A stretch of DNA of 64,000 nt from NCBI GenBank assembly GCA_022575985.1, contig JAKSXM010000007.1, positions 20,648,501 to 20,712,500 of the forward strand, given 5' to 3'. Below are positions 1 to 11,166 of this stretch, piece after piece. The position numbers were made by a program, and so were the translations under genes. Numbering within the stretch: the stretch's first letter is position 1; the number at the start of each line of letters is the position of its first letter. This DNA is from Anagrus nilaparvatae. Taxonomy: Eukaryota > Arthropoda > Insecta > Hymenoptera > Mymaridae. Under the pieces are notes generated by a model, which searched no databases, was not told the DNA's origin, and worked only from the letters and a program-made list of their open reading frames with translations.

Positions 1-584
1 TAATTTATCATCATATTCCGAAAAACGCATATCCCAAATAAGCGGGAAAAACGTTTTTTTTTTAATTTTCTTTTTTTCAGTGTGGAATATGTTGACTGAA
101 TATTATACTTATACATAGACGGTAAACTTTCAAGCTTCCTAAAATACCTTCTGAAATCACATTAGCCCCTAAATCAAAATTTTTCTGAGTCTCATTGAAC
201 CTTGCTTTAATTGTGACGATTGTTACTAATTAAAAATTTTTAGTAAAAAAAACAATACCTACTTTCAGCTTAATTTCAATAATTGTCTAATAAAGAATAT
301 TACTTCTTAATAATTTAAAATTAAAAACAATTAAAGTTTGATTTGTTTATTGAAGAAGAAAACACATTTCTCCGTACTTTGCTATTTTAAAAGCAAAATT
401 AATCCACCTTGAATACTTAATCACAGTTCCAAAATAATTCTTAAAAATGGACTTGTTATTTAAAATTTTTCGTTTTCAAAATGCTATATATATTAGTTTT
501 TAAATTTAATTAATTTATAAAATTGATAATATACAAAATTATTACCATAAATGTAATATATGCCATAATATGCGATCAGAACCT
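1..584. other. AT-rich non-coding; start of duplicated unit 1
   Basis: I see no gene here. From about 421 to 584 the sequence resembles 10690-10870 and, in part, 15500-15610, which lie upstream of the second and third members of the small secreted protein family. This marks it as the left part of a tandemly duplicated unit. The first 400 bases hold nothing I recognise. Confidence 0.6.
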
Positions 585-588
585 TTAA

Positions 589-1115
589 GGAGGTTTATCT
601 GTTGATTCTACATTTTTACAGGGATTAACGACATAATTTTTTTTTTCAAGTTTATTTTGGAAGCTATTATTTGAAAAGAAACTATAAAAAACCATTAATA
701 ATGAAAGAATATTACAAAAAAAAGTCTGTTAGTATAATACAATTTAAAAAAACGTAACTAAAATAATGAGCTTTTTTGTTATGTTACGTGTTTTTGTGTA
801 TTTTTTATTAAATTTACGAAAATAAAGTCGATAAAGTATGTAAAACTAATTGGGAATGTAATCTTTGAACAATTATTTATCAGATTTATTAAGCTTCATC
901 AATCTGTGTCATTAGCACCCTACTTTTTATAAAGCCAAAACAAATTTTCCCATAACCCCAATGTTAAAATAACACTTTTATTCTATTCATAAAAAATTAA
1001 TTAAGTCGGTGACATAGGTAAAAATAAGACCATTTTGGCCCAAAAATGCTTAAATTTTAATATTATTCACATTTTATTACATTCTGTCATTATTGTTGTT
1101 AACGGATAAACCTCC
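589..1115. mobile_element. MITE with TTAA target duplication (piggyBac-type target)
   Basis: The ends are inverted repeats: GGAGGTTTATCTGTT on the left and, reverse-complemented, GGAGGTTTATCCGTT on the right. TTAA flanks both sides (585-588 and 1116-1119). The paralogous positions near 10862-10872 and 15588-15600 read gaaccTTAAaaa with a single TTAA and no insert, so this is an insertion with TTAA duplication. No transposase is present. TTAA targeting is characteristic of piggyBac-type elements, but these termini are not the usual CCC-type, so the superfamily is an inference. Part of the interior (about 841-1050) resembles 16748-16935. Confidence 0.65.
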
Positions 1116-1194
1116 TTAAAAAAACCAATTGTTCAGTTAATATAATAATGAATCCCGTATAAATAATTATGAAGCCCTGACTCCCTGTTTGAAG

Positions 1195-1381
1195 TCCCTA
1201 AATCAAAAATATTCTAAGTCAATTTCACCCCTCCCCCCCTTAAAACGTCACTTTTACACCCCACCCCCTAAAAACGTCACCTTTTCACCCCTCCCCCCTA
1301 AAAAGGTCAATTTTTCACCCCCCCCCCCCGGCGGACTAAACTTTTTCAAATACCCCATCCAATGAATATGTTCCATGTTAA
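1195..1381 (-). repeat. G-rich minisatellite element, copy 1
   Basis: Read on the minus strand it begins TAACATGGAACATATTCATT and continues into three or four roughly 30-bp units. Each unit has a run of six or more G followed by TGAAAAGTGACGTTTTT-like sequence, and the block ends in TTAGAATATTTTTGATTTAG. It is the same family as 28286-28590 and 44491-44620, and is related to 55587-56175. No coding capacity was seen. Confidence 0.65.
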
Positions 1382-1522
1382 TATATAAATTGTACTAGGT
1401 TTTGGAAGTCACGTGTTTTATTTGGCAGTGAAATTACCAGTTTTTAAATTTGAGAAACGATAAACATTAATTTAATTATTAATTATAAAAATATGTACGT
1501 GCGATCTAACACCAATAACACA

Positions 1523-1802
1523 TGTACACTTACGCAAGATTATAATATTCTAAAGCAGTATATTCTGGAAAACAGATAAAATAAATAATAATTTAAATAA
1601 ATATTTGAATATTAGTAATAGAGTGTATTAAAAAACATCTAAAATTTCCTAACTTAATATATTGATAAGACTTTCAAAAGTATATAATCAAAATAAGTTT
1701 TGTAAAAATTCAATACTATGTTAAAAACAAGACGAAAATAAATTTTAGCCAAATGGTTTTTATAAATACAAAATAGAATTATTTGAAAAAAATTTAGAAA
1801 AA
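1523..1802 (+). promoter_or_regulatory. Conserved upstream region and candidate TATA box of secreted gene A
   Basis: This block, starting ACTTACGCAAGATTATAATA, is shared almost base for base with the regions upstream of the paralogues at 11167 and 15891, which suggests a duplicated promoter. A TATAAATA lies at 1761-1768, 42 bases before the ATG, with identical spacing in the 15891 copy. That would give a very short leader. There is no clear initiator motif, so the start site is unproven. Confidence 0.45.
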
Positions 1803-2258
1803 ATGAAATTATATTTAATAATTTTTACTCTATTTCTTATTAAATTATCGTACGCTCAAAATAATGACGAATACTCAGAAGAAAAAAATTGCAAGATACC
1901 AATAGTTTTTAAATTAGCAGCTGAAAATATTATTTTCAATGAATTTCGTGTAAGAATGCCAGAAAAATCAGAGCCATTATTAAAAGAAATTGTCAATCAA
2001 TATATCTTGCTAAATAAGAAAAGTATTGAAAATTATGAAGATGTCAATAAAGTTGAAGGAGAAAAAAACGGCTCACCAAGTCCAAAAAGTGATGGTTCAT
2101 CAAAAGATTCTGATAAAGTTGCTTTGCAATTAAAGGCATTGGAATTGCAATTAAAAGCTCGTGATCTTGAAGATGAAGCAAGACTTTTAAGAGACGAAGC
2201 AATGAAATTACAACTAAATTCTATTGAGGTTTTAAAAGAAAAACATGAAAAAAAATAA
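1803..2258 (+). CDS. Small secreted coiled-coil protein, family copy A (151 aa)
   Basis: I do not recognise a named family. The protein starts with a clear signal peptide (residues 1-19, hydrophobic, ending SYA before QNN). A conserved central block follows (about residues 45-70, with EFRVRMPEKSEPLLKEIV), then a polar Ser/Lys/Asp-rich linker, and a C-terminal helix (about 105-150) of repeated Leu, Glu and Lys heptads that should form a coiled coil. It has one cysteine after the signal peptide and no membrane segment, so it is probably secreted. The single open frame starts at the only ATG that gives the signal peptide. It is one of four copies between 1.8 and 19 kb. The copies are most variable in the linker, as expected for fast-evolving secreted effectors. 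A venom role is inference only. Confidence 0.85.
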   Translation: MKLYLIIFTLFLIKLSYAQNNDEYSEEKNCKIPIVFKLAAENIIFNEFRVRMPEKSEPLLKEIVNQYILLNKKSIENYEDVNKVEGEKNGSPSPKSDGSSKDSDKVALQLKALELQLKARDLEDEARLLRDEAMKLQLNSIEVLKEKHEKK

Positions 2259-2526
2259 AGAAAAACAGAATTTAAATAATTTACTTGCGCAAAAAAAGCA
2301 TTTAAAATATAATTGGATTTTTTTTGTTTCAATTGACATGCACGGTAAAAACTAAAATCATCAAATTCCTCTAAGGATTTAATTTATTTTTTTAATATAA
2401 CTTAACCATAAACCATCACCCCTATAGGTTTTTAGCTGAATCTTGAATAGTCAATTTTATATTATATTTTGTAATTAGTCTAAAAGTTTTGTATTACTTT
2501 GTAATAAGTTGACTGTATGATGGTTG

Positions 2527-2532
2527 AATAAA
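2527..2532 (+). terminator. Candidate polyadenylation signal of gene A
   Basis: AATAAA lies about 270 bases after the stop, within a 3' flank conserved in the copies at 11874-11879 and 16654-16659. The conservation of the whole TGATGATTGAATAAATAA context in three copies supports a real 3' end, but other AATAAA strings occur in this AT-rich DNA. Confidence 0.4.
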
Positions 2533-2539
2533 TAAGGAA

Positions 2540-2990
2540 ATAAATAAATAATGCAGAAAATATTTTAGGACTGGTATTATTCATTTGATATACTCGTTTC
2601 ATGTTGGATAAATCTGCAGAAAATTCGCATCGAGTTTCAGTTCTTATCATAAATAAAGCATATTGATTAAAGAGAGTCTATTACCAAAACCAAATTAAGT
2701 TTAACTAATTTTTTTTTTATATTAGAGATAAAACAGTTAAATAATTTTGACTATCACAGTTAGGTTTCAAGATATTCTACAAAAAGATAAATAATTACCA
2801 ATTTTTAGTTTTTTACATGCATTTTTTAAAGGATTTGACCAACTTGATTATTTAATTTATCGCTCATTTTGTTTTTTCTGAATTATTTTAATATTTTTAA
2901 AATTATTTGACCAACAGTTTTGACCAACAGACCTTTAGTTACCACAAGGTTTTTAATAAGTTCTCACCTACAAAATATAATTAATGTTAC
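2540..2990. repeat. Duplicated 3' flank of gene A
   Basis: This non-coding block matches 13495-13862, downstream of copy B, over nearly its whole length, and more weakly parts of 16690-16745 and 16970-17110 downstream of copy C. It continues after the foldback insertion at 6369. It shows that the duplication units include more than the gene itself. Confidence 0.75.
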
Positions 2991-3617
2991 ATGAGGCTGA
3001 TTCCATGCGAAACGTACGTTGACCTCTAGATGGGGTCTTCCGATTGGGCTGTAACGTTGCTCAGGTGATTATATATATAAAATGTCCTCACTCCCCAAAT
3101 TTTACGTCGTAAAATCGCTTCTAGCCGTCTCTGTGAATTTTTGAAAATTGGGACCGATTTTAAAGCTCTTAGCCACCAACTTTTGCTTCATTATATAAAA
3201 GCATGAAAAAATGTTAAAAATATTATTAGAAAAAAGGTTTCGATCGGAAATTTCCCTGGCTATCCGAATTTCTTAACCGTTTTTTAAAATTTTCACGTGG
3301 AAACCTGGAAAATTGGAAAATGTGAGCCGTACCGTCTGTAGCTCATAACTCAAAACCCGTCACTTCAAATAACTTCAAACTGGGAGTGGAGACTGAGTAT
3401 TCCATATACTTTCACCTAGCATTAATATGGGTATGGGTATTTTCACATACAGAAAAGTTATAACGATAATTAGTGAAATTTTCCGATTTTGAAAATGCAA
3501 ATTTAGCGAAAAAGCTATATTTATATGCAAATTTAGGCAGAACCGATTTCATATGTAAAATTTATCATAAAATAAATTATTTTTTAATGCCTTTAAACCT
3601 TTTTTATTGATATAAAT

Positions 3618-4610
3618 ATATAGTCAATTCTACGAAATTAGTCTTTTTATAAGAAGCTATTCAAGTAATTCTTAGTGAAAATGACCTAATAGGAAAACGA
3701 ATGTCAGGAATTTTGAAAAATCAAATTTGGCTGGATTTAGTCTGTTAAAATATGACACCTTACCAATTTTTATGGTTCTGGATTAAAAAATTTTGAAATA
3801 GCAGCTGTTTTTTGAATTAAAAATATTTTCAAATTTTTAAATAAAATCTGAGTCAATTTTCTATTTTAATTTTTTTACACTCTTAACAGAACTCAAAAAC
3901 TATTTTCAAACATAAGAAATAGCTGAAACTTCTTGCTGAGAGTCATTTCGGCTGTCAGTTTTTGGAAAAACATCGAGGAAAGCTGAATAAAACTAAAATT
4001 CTAAAGAAAAATTTTTTTTTAATATGGATTTTTAATTATTATAGGTATTTTATAATTATTTATTTTTTAAGTTTTTCAAAACTAAAAAGGTTAAATACCT
4101 AGAAATAGAAATTTTAAAATACAATTAAAATTTTCTTTTTGAAGAACAGTAATTTTAAGTGCAACAAAAAAGAAAAGAATTTTCCAGGGTGTGAAAAATC
4201 CACATTAAAAAAAAAAAATTTTCTTTAGAATTTTAGTTTTATTCAGCTTCCTCGATTTTTTTCCAAAAACTGCCAGCCAAAATGACTCTCAGTAAGAAGT
4301 TTCAGCTATTTCTTATGGTTGAAAATAGTTTTTGAGCTCTGTTCAGAGTGTAAAAAAATTAAAAAAGAAAATTTACTCAGATTTTCTTTAAAAATTGGAA
4401 AATATTTTTAATTCAAAAAACAGCTGCTTTTTCAAAAGTTTTTAATCGAGAACCATAAAAATTGGTAAGGTGTCATATTTTAACATACTAAATCCAGCCA
4501 AATTTGATTTTTCAAAATTCCAGACATTCGTTTTCCTATTAGGTCATTTTCAATAAGAATTACTTGAATAGCTTCTTATAAAAAGTCTAATTTCGTAGAA
4601 TTGACTATAT
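3618..4610. repeat. Inner hairpin 1 of the composite foldback
   Basis: The arms run from 3618 to about 4030 and from about 4200 to 4610, beginning ATATAGTCAATTCTACG and ending with its complement. The roughly 165-bp spacer is AT-rich. Arm identity is high with scattered differences, so the hairpin is not brand new. No open frame is present. Confidence 0.8.
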
Positions 4611-5748
4611 GAGCAATTATTTTAAAAGTGCTACTTAATTTGAGCCTGGAATCGTAATTTTTTTTTTTGAGGGCACATCGATATGACCCGTGTTTTCAGT
4701 TACTTTGAACCTTCAGAAAACCGAAAAAAATCGTGAACAAGAAATCGGCGATAGGTGCCAAAAAGATTTTTTCACTTTTATGTCAAAAACCGTATTTTTC
4801 GTATCTGAGCTACCCCAAATTTTTAAAATAACTTTTTAGGTAAATAAAATTTTAAAAAATAGTTTAAAAAATCTGATTGCCAGGGAAAAATCACTCCAGA
4901 AGAAAAAAAAACTTTTCTTTTTCCGATGAAATTTAGCCAAGTTATCGTCAATTTAAGATTTTGTTCAAATTCGTCCTAAAAACGATTGAAATTTTGTCGA
5001 AAAAAGCCTGTTTCTGAACTTTAAACATGCATTACTCGCTTGATTTTCATCGTAAAATAATAATTTTTTTTTTTAAATCGATTAATTTTTTCTTGGCAAT
5101 TCATTTCTTTAAGAAAAAAATCATTTATATTGACCAAATTTCAATTTTTAAGTCAAAAACTGTGTTAAGTAAATCTTGCTACTTACAGTTTTCAAAGGCT
5201 TTTGACCTAAAAATTGAAATTTGGTCAATCAAAATGATTTCTTTCTTAAAGAAATGAATTGCCAGGAAAAAATTAATCGATTTTAAAAAAAAAATTATTA
5301 TTTTACGATGAAAATCAAGCGAGTAATGCATGTTTAAAGTTCAGAAACAGGCTTTTTTCGACAAAATTTCAATCGTTTTTAGGACGAATTTGAACAAAAT
5401 CTTAAATTGACGATAACTTGGCTAAATTTTATCGTAAAAAGATAAGTTTTTTTTTCTTCTGGAGTTATTTTTCCCTGGCAATCAGATTTTTTTATCTATT
5501 TTTTAAAATTTTATTTACCTAAAAAGTTATTTTGAAAATTTGGGGTAGCTCAGATACGAAAAATACGGTTTTTGACATAAAAGTGAAAAAATCTTTTTGG
5601 CACCTATCGCCGATTTCTTGTTCACGATTTTTTTCGGTTTTCTGAAGGTTCAAACTAACTGAAAACACGGGTCATATCGATGTGCCCTCAAAAAAAAAAA
5701 ATTACGATTCCAGGCTCAAATTAAGTAGCACTTTTAAAATAATTGCTC
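4611..5748. repeat. Inner hairpin 2 of the composite foldback
   Basis: The arms run from 4611 to about 5155 and from about 5200 to 5748, starting GAGCAATTATTTTAAAAGTG and ending with its complement. The arms are nearly identical, and the spacer near 5155-5200 is very short. Transcribed, it would make a hairpin of more than 500 bp. It abuts inner hairpin 1 directly. Confidence 0.8.
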
Positions 5749-6372
5749 ATATATCAATAGAAAAGGTTTAAAGGCATTAAAAAATAATTTATTTTATGAT
5801 AAATTTTACATATGAAATCGGTTCTGCCTAAATTTGCATATAAATATAGCTTTTTCGCTAAATTTGCATTTTCAAAATCGGAAAATTTCACTAATTATCG
5901 TTATAACTTTTCCGTATGTGAAAATACCCATACCCATATTAATATCAGGTGAAAGTATATGGAATACTCAGTCTCCACTCCCAGTTTGAAGTTATTTGAA
6001 GTGACGGGTTTTGAGTTATGAGCTACAGACGGTACGGCTCACATTTTCCAATTTTCCAGGTTTCCACGTGAAAATTTTAAAAAACGGTTTAGAAATTCGG
6101 GTAGCCAGGGAAATTTCCGATCGAAACTTTTTTCTAATAATATTTTTAACATTTTTTCATGCTTTTATATAATGAAGCAAAAGTTGGTGGCTAAGAGCTT
6201 TAAAATCGGTCCCAATTTTCAAAAATTCACAGAGACGGCTAGAAGCGATTTTACGACGTAAAATTTGGGGAGTGAGGACATTTTATATATATAATCACCT
6301 GAGCAAAGTTACAGCCCAATCGGAAGACCCCATCTGGAGGTCAACGTACGTTTCACATAGAATCAGCCATGA

Positions 6373-7118
6373 TTTTATTGTATTTCCCGAATTTTTGATT
6401 TTATCAAAAAATAATTCAATGCTGTTTAAAATTTAAGTTGAAGATATACTTTACGTAGTTTAACTAGATTCCAACATGGATTATATCAAATACTATTTTA
6501 TTTTCAATTGCTGACTACCTATAGTTGACTTTAATCAATTAGTTTTTTGTTACTATAGGTTAGTAACCAAAATTAAATTTAATATAAAAAAATTACACTA
6601 AAAAAAAAAACTTCTTCCTAAATTTATCCTTAAGATTCCAAAGTATAATTTTGAATTTTTCAAAAATTGTTTTTTTAGCATAAAAGTATAATAACTATAC
6701 CATCCTTAAAATTTTTTTATGTAGTCCTGGTAGGTTGGAATAACATATTTTTTAACTTTTTAGAAAATCTCCTAGAGGGGAAATCATATTTTAATACCCT
6801 AAAATTCAAAATCTTCTACCGCCGTTTGTCCGCGCTTTTTTAACTACTATGAAATTTTTCTTTTAAACACAATAAAAAGTTTTATAGCACAATAAAAAGA
6901 ATAAATATTTTGGGCTAAAAGTGTTTCCTAGTAGGTAATCGGAGTTTCGGAAGTCTATTTTTACGTTCAATCCCTAGAAAATATTTTATCATCCCCTAAA
7001 CGCGGGGTAAATTTCAAATAAATTTTACGCGTTACCTCAATTGGTAACTGTGAACAAAAAAATATCTAAAGCCATGTAATTCTTTAAGGGACTATTAAAA
7101 AGCCAAAAAAAAAAATAA
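6373..7118. other. Non-coding; duplicated flank then unique AT-rich DNA
   Basis: 6373-6600 matches the 3' flanks of copies B and C (13870-13960, 15145-15245 and 17110-17300), continuing the duplicated unit after the foldback insertion. From 6600 to 7118 I see no gene and no clear repeat. Confidence 0.6.
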
Positions 7119-9010
7119 ATGTATATCAATTTGTCAGTCAACAGTATTAAAAAATTTTATAATAATAAAACTAACACTCTTTATAATAATAATAATAATA
7201 ATAATAATTTTAATGTTAACCATAATAAAAATTTATATTTAAGTAATAATATTTGTGATAGTAACATAGATAATTTTAATTGTAATCTTAATAGCACAAA
7301 GCATGATAATCTCAATAATAATTTGCCTTATTTTATTTATAATAATGATATGAATTTTGATACAAGTAGTCATATTAATCATAACTTCATTTCTGATACT
7401 AGGTAAAAAAAGAAGGCTACTAGTAGAGCACACTTCCCCTCACCTGCAAAGCGTAATACGTCAGACTGCCCTACTGAGAGAAGAGAGTTATTTATTCCGG
7501 GATTCATGAAAATACACAGAGATGAAAATTTAGATAGTATTGCTTTTCCTATTTTTAAAGCTCTTATCCCTTCTCTTAATTTGTGAGACATCTGCCATGT
7601 TCGTTTTGTACACCCTAAGTTAAATTCCGCTACTGGTCAAGACACTACCACAAGTTTCCCCTCCTTTATCATTACCCTGAAAAGTAATGGATTAGTTCAA
7701 TCAGTAATGCGTGCCAAAAGATCCCACAATTATTTTACAACAAAGAATATTAGCCTGACTTTATTAAACTGGGAAATTGCCCTTGCTATGTCTGTTACCA
7801 AAATTTTTATAAACGACGTATTACCATCCTCGGATCGCTTGCAATATATATCAGTCAAAGAAACTGCGAAAAGTTTAGGTTTCAGGTTTCTCTGGCATAG
7901 CAATGGCAGTTTCTTGGTTAGGTGGCGGGATAAAATGAAGTCTCATGCAGTTAAGTCAAATTCTGACTTAAATGTCATACATCGTTAACTTGGCATCCCA
8001 CAGTATACTGATTTACCGCATAGTTCAATTGAAAGTAGACCACGTGATCCTAAATGACTAGCTAGTTGTAGTAATACTACAAAACCGAGTTAACTTCTCC
8101 TTAAGGTCGGATTTTTAAATGCTAAGTCTCTGAAAAAGTATGTCTGGCAAGTACGCAAATTTTTAATTGACGACACTTATTACCACATTTTTGGTATAGC
8201 TTAAACAAGGTTAAGATCAGTAGTCGATGATGCAATTATTAATATTCCTGGTTACAGTTCCTTACATCAAGACCACAATACTCATGGTGGTGACATTCCT
8301 CTTTACATCAAGGAAAATCTATAGGCTAAAATTCTATGTACTTCCAAAAAAGAACAGGTCGGTAAGGCCTCGATAACGGAATATCTTTTCTGTTCTGTTT
8401 GGAAAGGAAACTCCACGCCTACCCTAATTGCTCTTATTTATCGCCCCCCTGATGTTAATATTAGGTCTGATCATAAATTTATCAGCGCTCTTCGTACATA
8501 CTGCCCAGACTTTAGTCATAAGGTAGTCATGGGAGACTTCAACTCTGATATGCTTGATCCGAACAATTTTGATATGCGTTTTGTAAACGGTCTTATCAAT
8601 GAACTGTCACTTAAATTGGTTGATATTGGAGCATCTCACCATACTGATAATAAGAAAACTAGGATAGACTGTATATTTGTTGATGATTGTGACAGTATTA
8701 TTAGCTTTGAATGTTTTCTACCTAATTTCTCTAATCATCATCATATCATTTCAGCTGCACATTTTTTTTCATGATTCACTAGAGGGTCCTTTTAAATACA
8801 AGGCAATTAATAGTATACTACAACGTGACTGAAATTCACATTTACGTGGTCTAGATTGTTTTCTTTTTCTTCCCTGCAAATAATTTTGACATTGAGCAAG
8901 GTCTCTTTGCTCTACCTAATAATATCCCTAGCTCTATTGACGTGCTTGCACCTGACAAATCAATTAACCCGGGAAAAGTTAAATATCCGTGGCTAAATAG
9001 TTTGGAGGGC
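7119..9010 (+). pseudogene. Decayed LINE (non-LTR retrotransposon): ORF1 and endonuclease portion
   Basis: ORF1 remains span about 7119-7988: an Asn-rich start, a basic stretch with many stops, and an ORF1 C-terminal part at 7707-7988 that contains RAKRSHNYFTT. An apurinic-type endonuclease domain of a LINE follows at about 8100-8774, recognisable from GDFNSDM and a late DCIFVD segment, but broken by stops and frameshifts. The linker towards the reverse transcriptase (about 8930-8995) still reads APDKSINPGKVKYPWLN. The copy ends abruptly near 9010 before any reverse transcriptase, against the 9031 tandem repeat. It is non-functional. Confidence 0.75.
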
Positions 9011-9030
9011 CCAAACCAGGGTTTTTAGTA

Positions 9031-9840
9031 TTACACTAAAAAAAAAAAAAATATTACAGATTTTTTAATTTTTTTGTTTTTTTAATTTTGAGAAAAAAAT
9101 TTTGAAAAAATTCGGTATCAGATCCAAAAAATTACTATGAATAAGCTTTCTAAAACTAGTACTCTCATAGAAATTAATTAGGTACTACGTCCGAACAAAA
9201 AAAAAATTTTGGGAAAAAAATTTTCAAAAAATTAATTATCAGATTTGAGATATCGAGTAAAAACCATACTTTCAAATATAAGTTCTTTTATGGAAATAAA
9301 TGAGGTATTACACCTAAATTAAAAAAAAAAAAAGTATTTTGAAATCTCTTGATGAAAAAATTTTTGAAAAAAAAATTAGATCTTAATTCCATAATGGTTG
9401 TTAAATACCACCGATTACAACATTTTCAAATATTAGTACTTTCATGGAATTAAAGGAAGTATTACACTAAAAAAAACAAAAATATTACAGATTTTTTAAT
9501 TTTTTTTGTTTTTTTAATTTTGAGAAAAAAATTTTGAAAAAATTAAGGATCAGGTCCAAAAAATTACTATAAACGATATTTCTAAAACTAGTACTCTCAT
9601 AGAAATCAATTAGGTTTTTTTTGTATTTTTTGGTGAAAAAAATTTTGAGAAAAAAATTTTCAAAAAATTAGTTATCAGATTCGAGATATCGAGTAAAAAT
9701 CGTACTTTCAAATATAAGTACTTTCATGGAAATAAATGAGGTATTACATCCAAATTAAAAAAAAAAAGTAGTTTGAGATTTTTTGATGAAAAAATTTTTG
9801 AAAAAAAAATTAGGTCTTAATTCCATAATGGTTGTGAAAT
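9031..9840. repeat. Tandem repeat, 431-bp unit, about 1.9 copies
   Basis: A block starting TTACACTAAAAAAAAAAAA at 9031 recurs at 9462, giving a period of 431 bp. Each unit contains three diverged subunits of about 120-155 bp, marked by variants of AGTACTCTCATAGAAATTAA, AGTTCTTTTATGGAAATAAA and AGTACTTTCATGGAATTAAA. This is a small higher-order repeat. It is non-coding and follows directly on the truncated LINE. Confidence 0.75.
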
Positions 9841-9849
9841 TTCACCGGT

Positions 9850-9853
<4 letters not shown>

Positions 9854-9893
<40 letters not shown>
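9854..9893. repeat. (CA)n microsatellite
   Basis: About 19 CA dinucleotides, edged by CATACATA on the left and CATACAGAC on the right. It sits at the end of the tandem block and before a segment (9894-10015) with a loose resemblance to 55120-55240, so it may be an internal part of a dispersed repeat. Confidence 0.85.
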
Positions 9894-9897
<4 letters not shown>

Positions 9898-10064
9898 GAC
9901 TTTTTTTAATACCCGGTTTTTTAGCTTCCTGAGGTCCCAAAACGTGCTTATTTGCCAAAAAATCAAAAATCAAAATTTCATCTATCACAAAGGTTCCTCT
10001 ATGAGGAACCAAAAACTAATCTTTCATACAATTTTACTTATCAATTTTGTATAATAATTTTAGC

Positions 10065-10225
10065 GAAATAATACTCATAACTATTGCTATCAAATGCAAT
10101 GTCATGGGACCAAAAATTTGCTTTATTCGAAATTTTATTTTTTTGGTAAATATCATTTAATTTCACCTAGAAATCAGAAACCCAAAATACTTTTTACAAT
10201 AACCACCAGGCCAAAAAGTTTCTAA
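10065..10225. repeat. Dispersed block also found at 19315-19465
   Basis: The two blocks share long stretches including TTGCTTTATTC, AAATTTTATTTTTTTGGTAAAT and AGAAACCCAAA in the same order and orientation. One lies upstream of family copy B and the other downstream of copy D, consistent with the secreted-protein array having arisen by repeated segmental duplication. No coding function is seen. Confidence 0.6.
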
Positions 10226-10345
10226 ACCCTGATTCTAAATTTTGATTATTCTAAGTCTCTAAAACGAAATTATTTTATCTCCTATTTGCCCCCCTTGATT
10301 TTCAAATTTCCAGAGTACTCCCTCCCTATAAACATGTTCCATTTA
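10215..10345 (-). repeat. G-rich minisatellite element, copy 2 (short)
   Basis: On the minus strand it reads ATGGAACATGTTTATAGGGA followed by a short G-run and GAGACTTAGAATAATC-type sequence. It is closest to the 55587 copy but has only one G-rich unit. It is probably an internally deleted or pre-expansion version. Confidence 0.55.
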
Positions 10346-10891
10346 AAAGTACGAAGATATTAAATATGTCGATGTAGGGTAATATTTAAAACAAATAAGT
10401 TTTTCAATATAATGGTACATTTTTTGAAGTCGGGACCTAAACATTTGTAATCAATTCATCAATAAACATTCCATTCACATGTAAATAGCTGCATAAGAAT
10501 TAGGAAAAAGTATTTAAAATGTACCTACATAGCTTCTAGACTATATTAAACCCTCAAAATTTATTATTACTAGTATATTTGCTCTTCCCCAAAATTTTTT
10601 GTCTCCCTTTTCTGTTCTAAAAAAAATGTCTAAATATCTATCTTTTATCCAATTTTCTATTATTTGTAAAATTAGTTTCAAAAAATTACATAAAAATAGA
10701 CCTGTTATTTTAAATATTTCGTTTGCCAATAGCTTTTGAAAATTACATAGGATTGTGTACAATGTATACATATTACAAATGTATAAATTCAATGAATTAA
10801 TAAAATTGATATCATAAAAAATTATTACCAATACATAAATGATATATGCCATATGTGATAAGAACCTTAAAAATAACTAATAATAAGTGTA

Positions 10892-11166
10892 CACTTACGC
10901 AAGATTATTATATTCTAAGCAGCTTATTCTGGAAAACAAATAAAATAAATAATAATTTAAATAAATATTTGAATATAAATAATAATGAGTATTAAAAATA
11001 TCTAAAATTTCATAACTTATTAAATTGATAAGACTTTGAAAAGTATACAATTAAAATAAGTTATGTAAAAATTGAATACAGATAAAAATAAGACGAAAAT
11101 AAATTTTAGTTATCAAATTGTTTTAATAAATACAAAATAGAATTATTTGAAAAAAATTTAGAAAAA
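10892..11166 (+). promoter_or_regulatory. Duplicated upstream region of pseudogene B, TATA box altered
   Basis: Homologous to 1523-1802 and 15616-15890. At the position of TATAAATA in copies A and C this copy reads AATAAATA, so the candidate TATA box is changed as well as the reading frame. Confidence 0.45.

Larger units (their letters stand above)
2995..6368. mobile_element. 3.37-kb composite foldback element (palindromes inside a palindrome)
   Basis: The outer arms, 2995-3617 and 5749-6368, are near-perfect inverted repeats of about 620 bp. They start GGCTGATTCCATGCG and, on the reverse complement of the right side, GGCTGATTCTATGTG. Between them lie two adjacent, unrelated hairpins (3618-4610 and 4611-5748). 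ATGA flanks both ends (2991-2994 and 6369-6372). The paralogous sites near 13860 and 17104 are uninterrupted, so this is a true insertion with a 4-bp target duplication. No transposase or other coding sequence is visible, so the element is non-autonomous. A 4-bp duplication is known for several DNA-transposon groups, and I cannot assign one. Confidence 0.85.

Noticed and set aside
5027..5257. Plus-strand frame in the centre of inner hairpin 2
   Set aside because: It reads through the hairpin tip, so its two halves are reverse complements. The peptide is an artefact of the palindrome.
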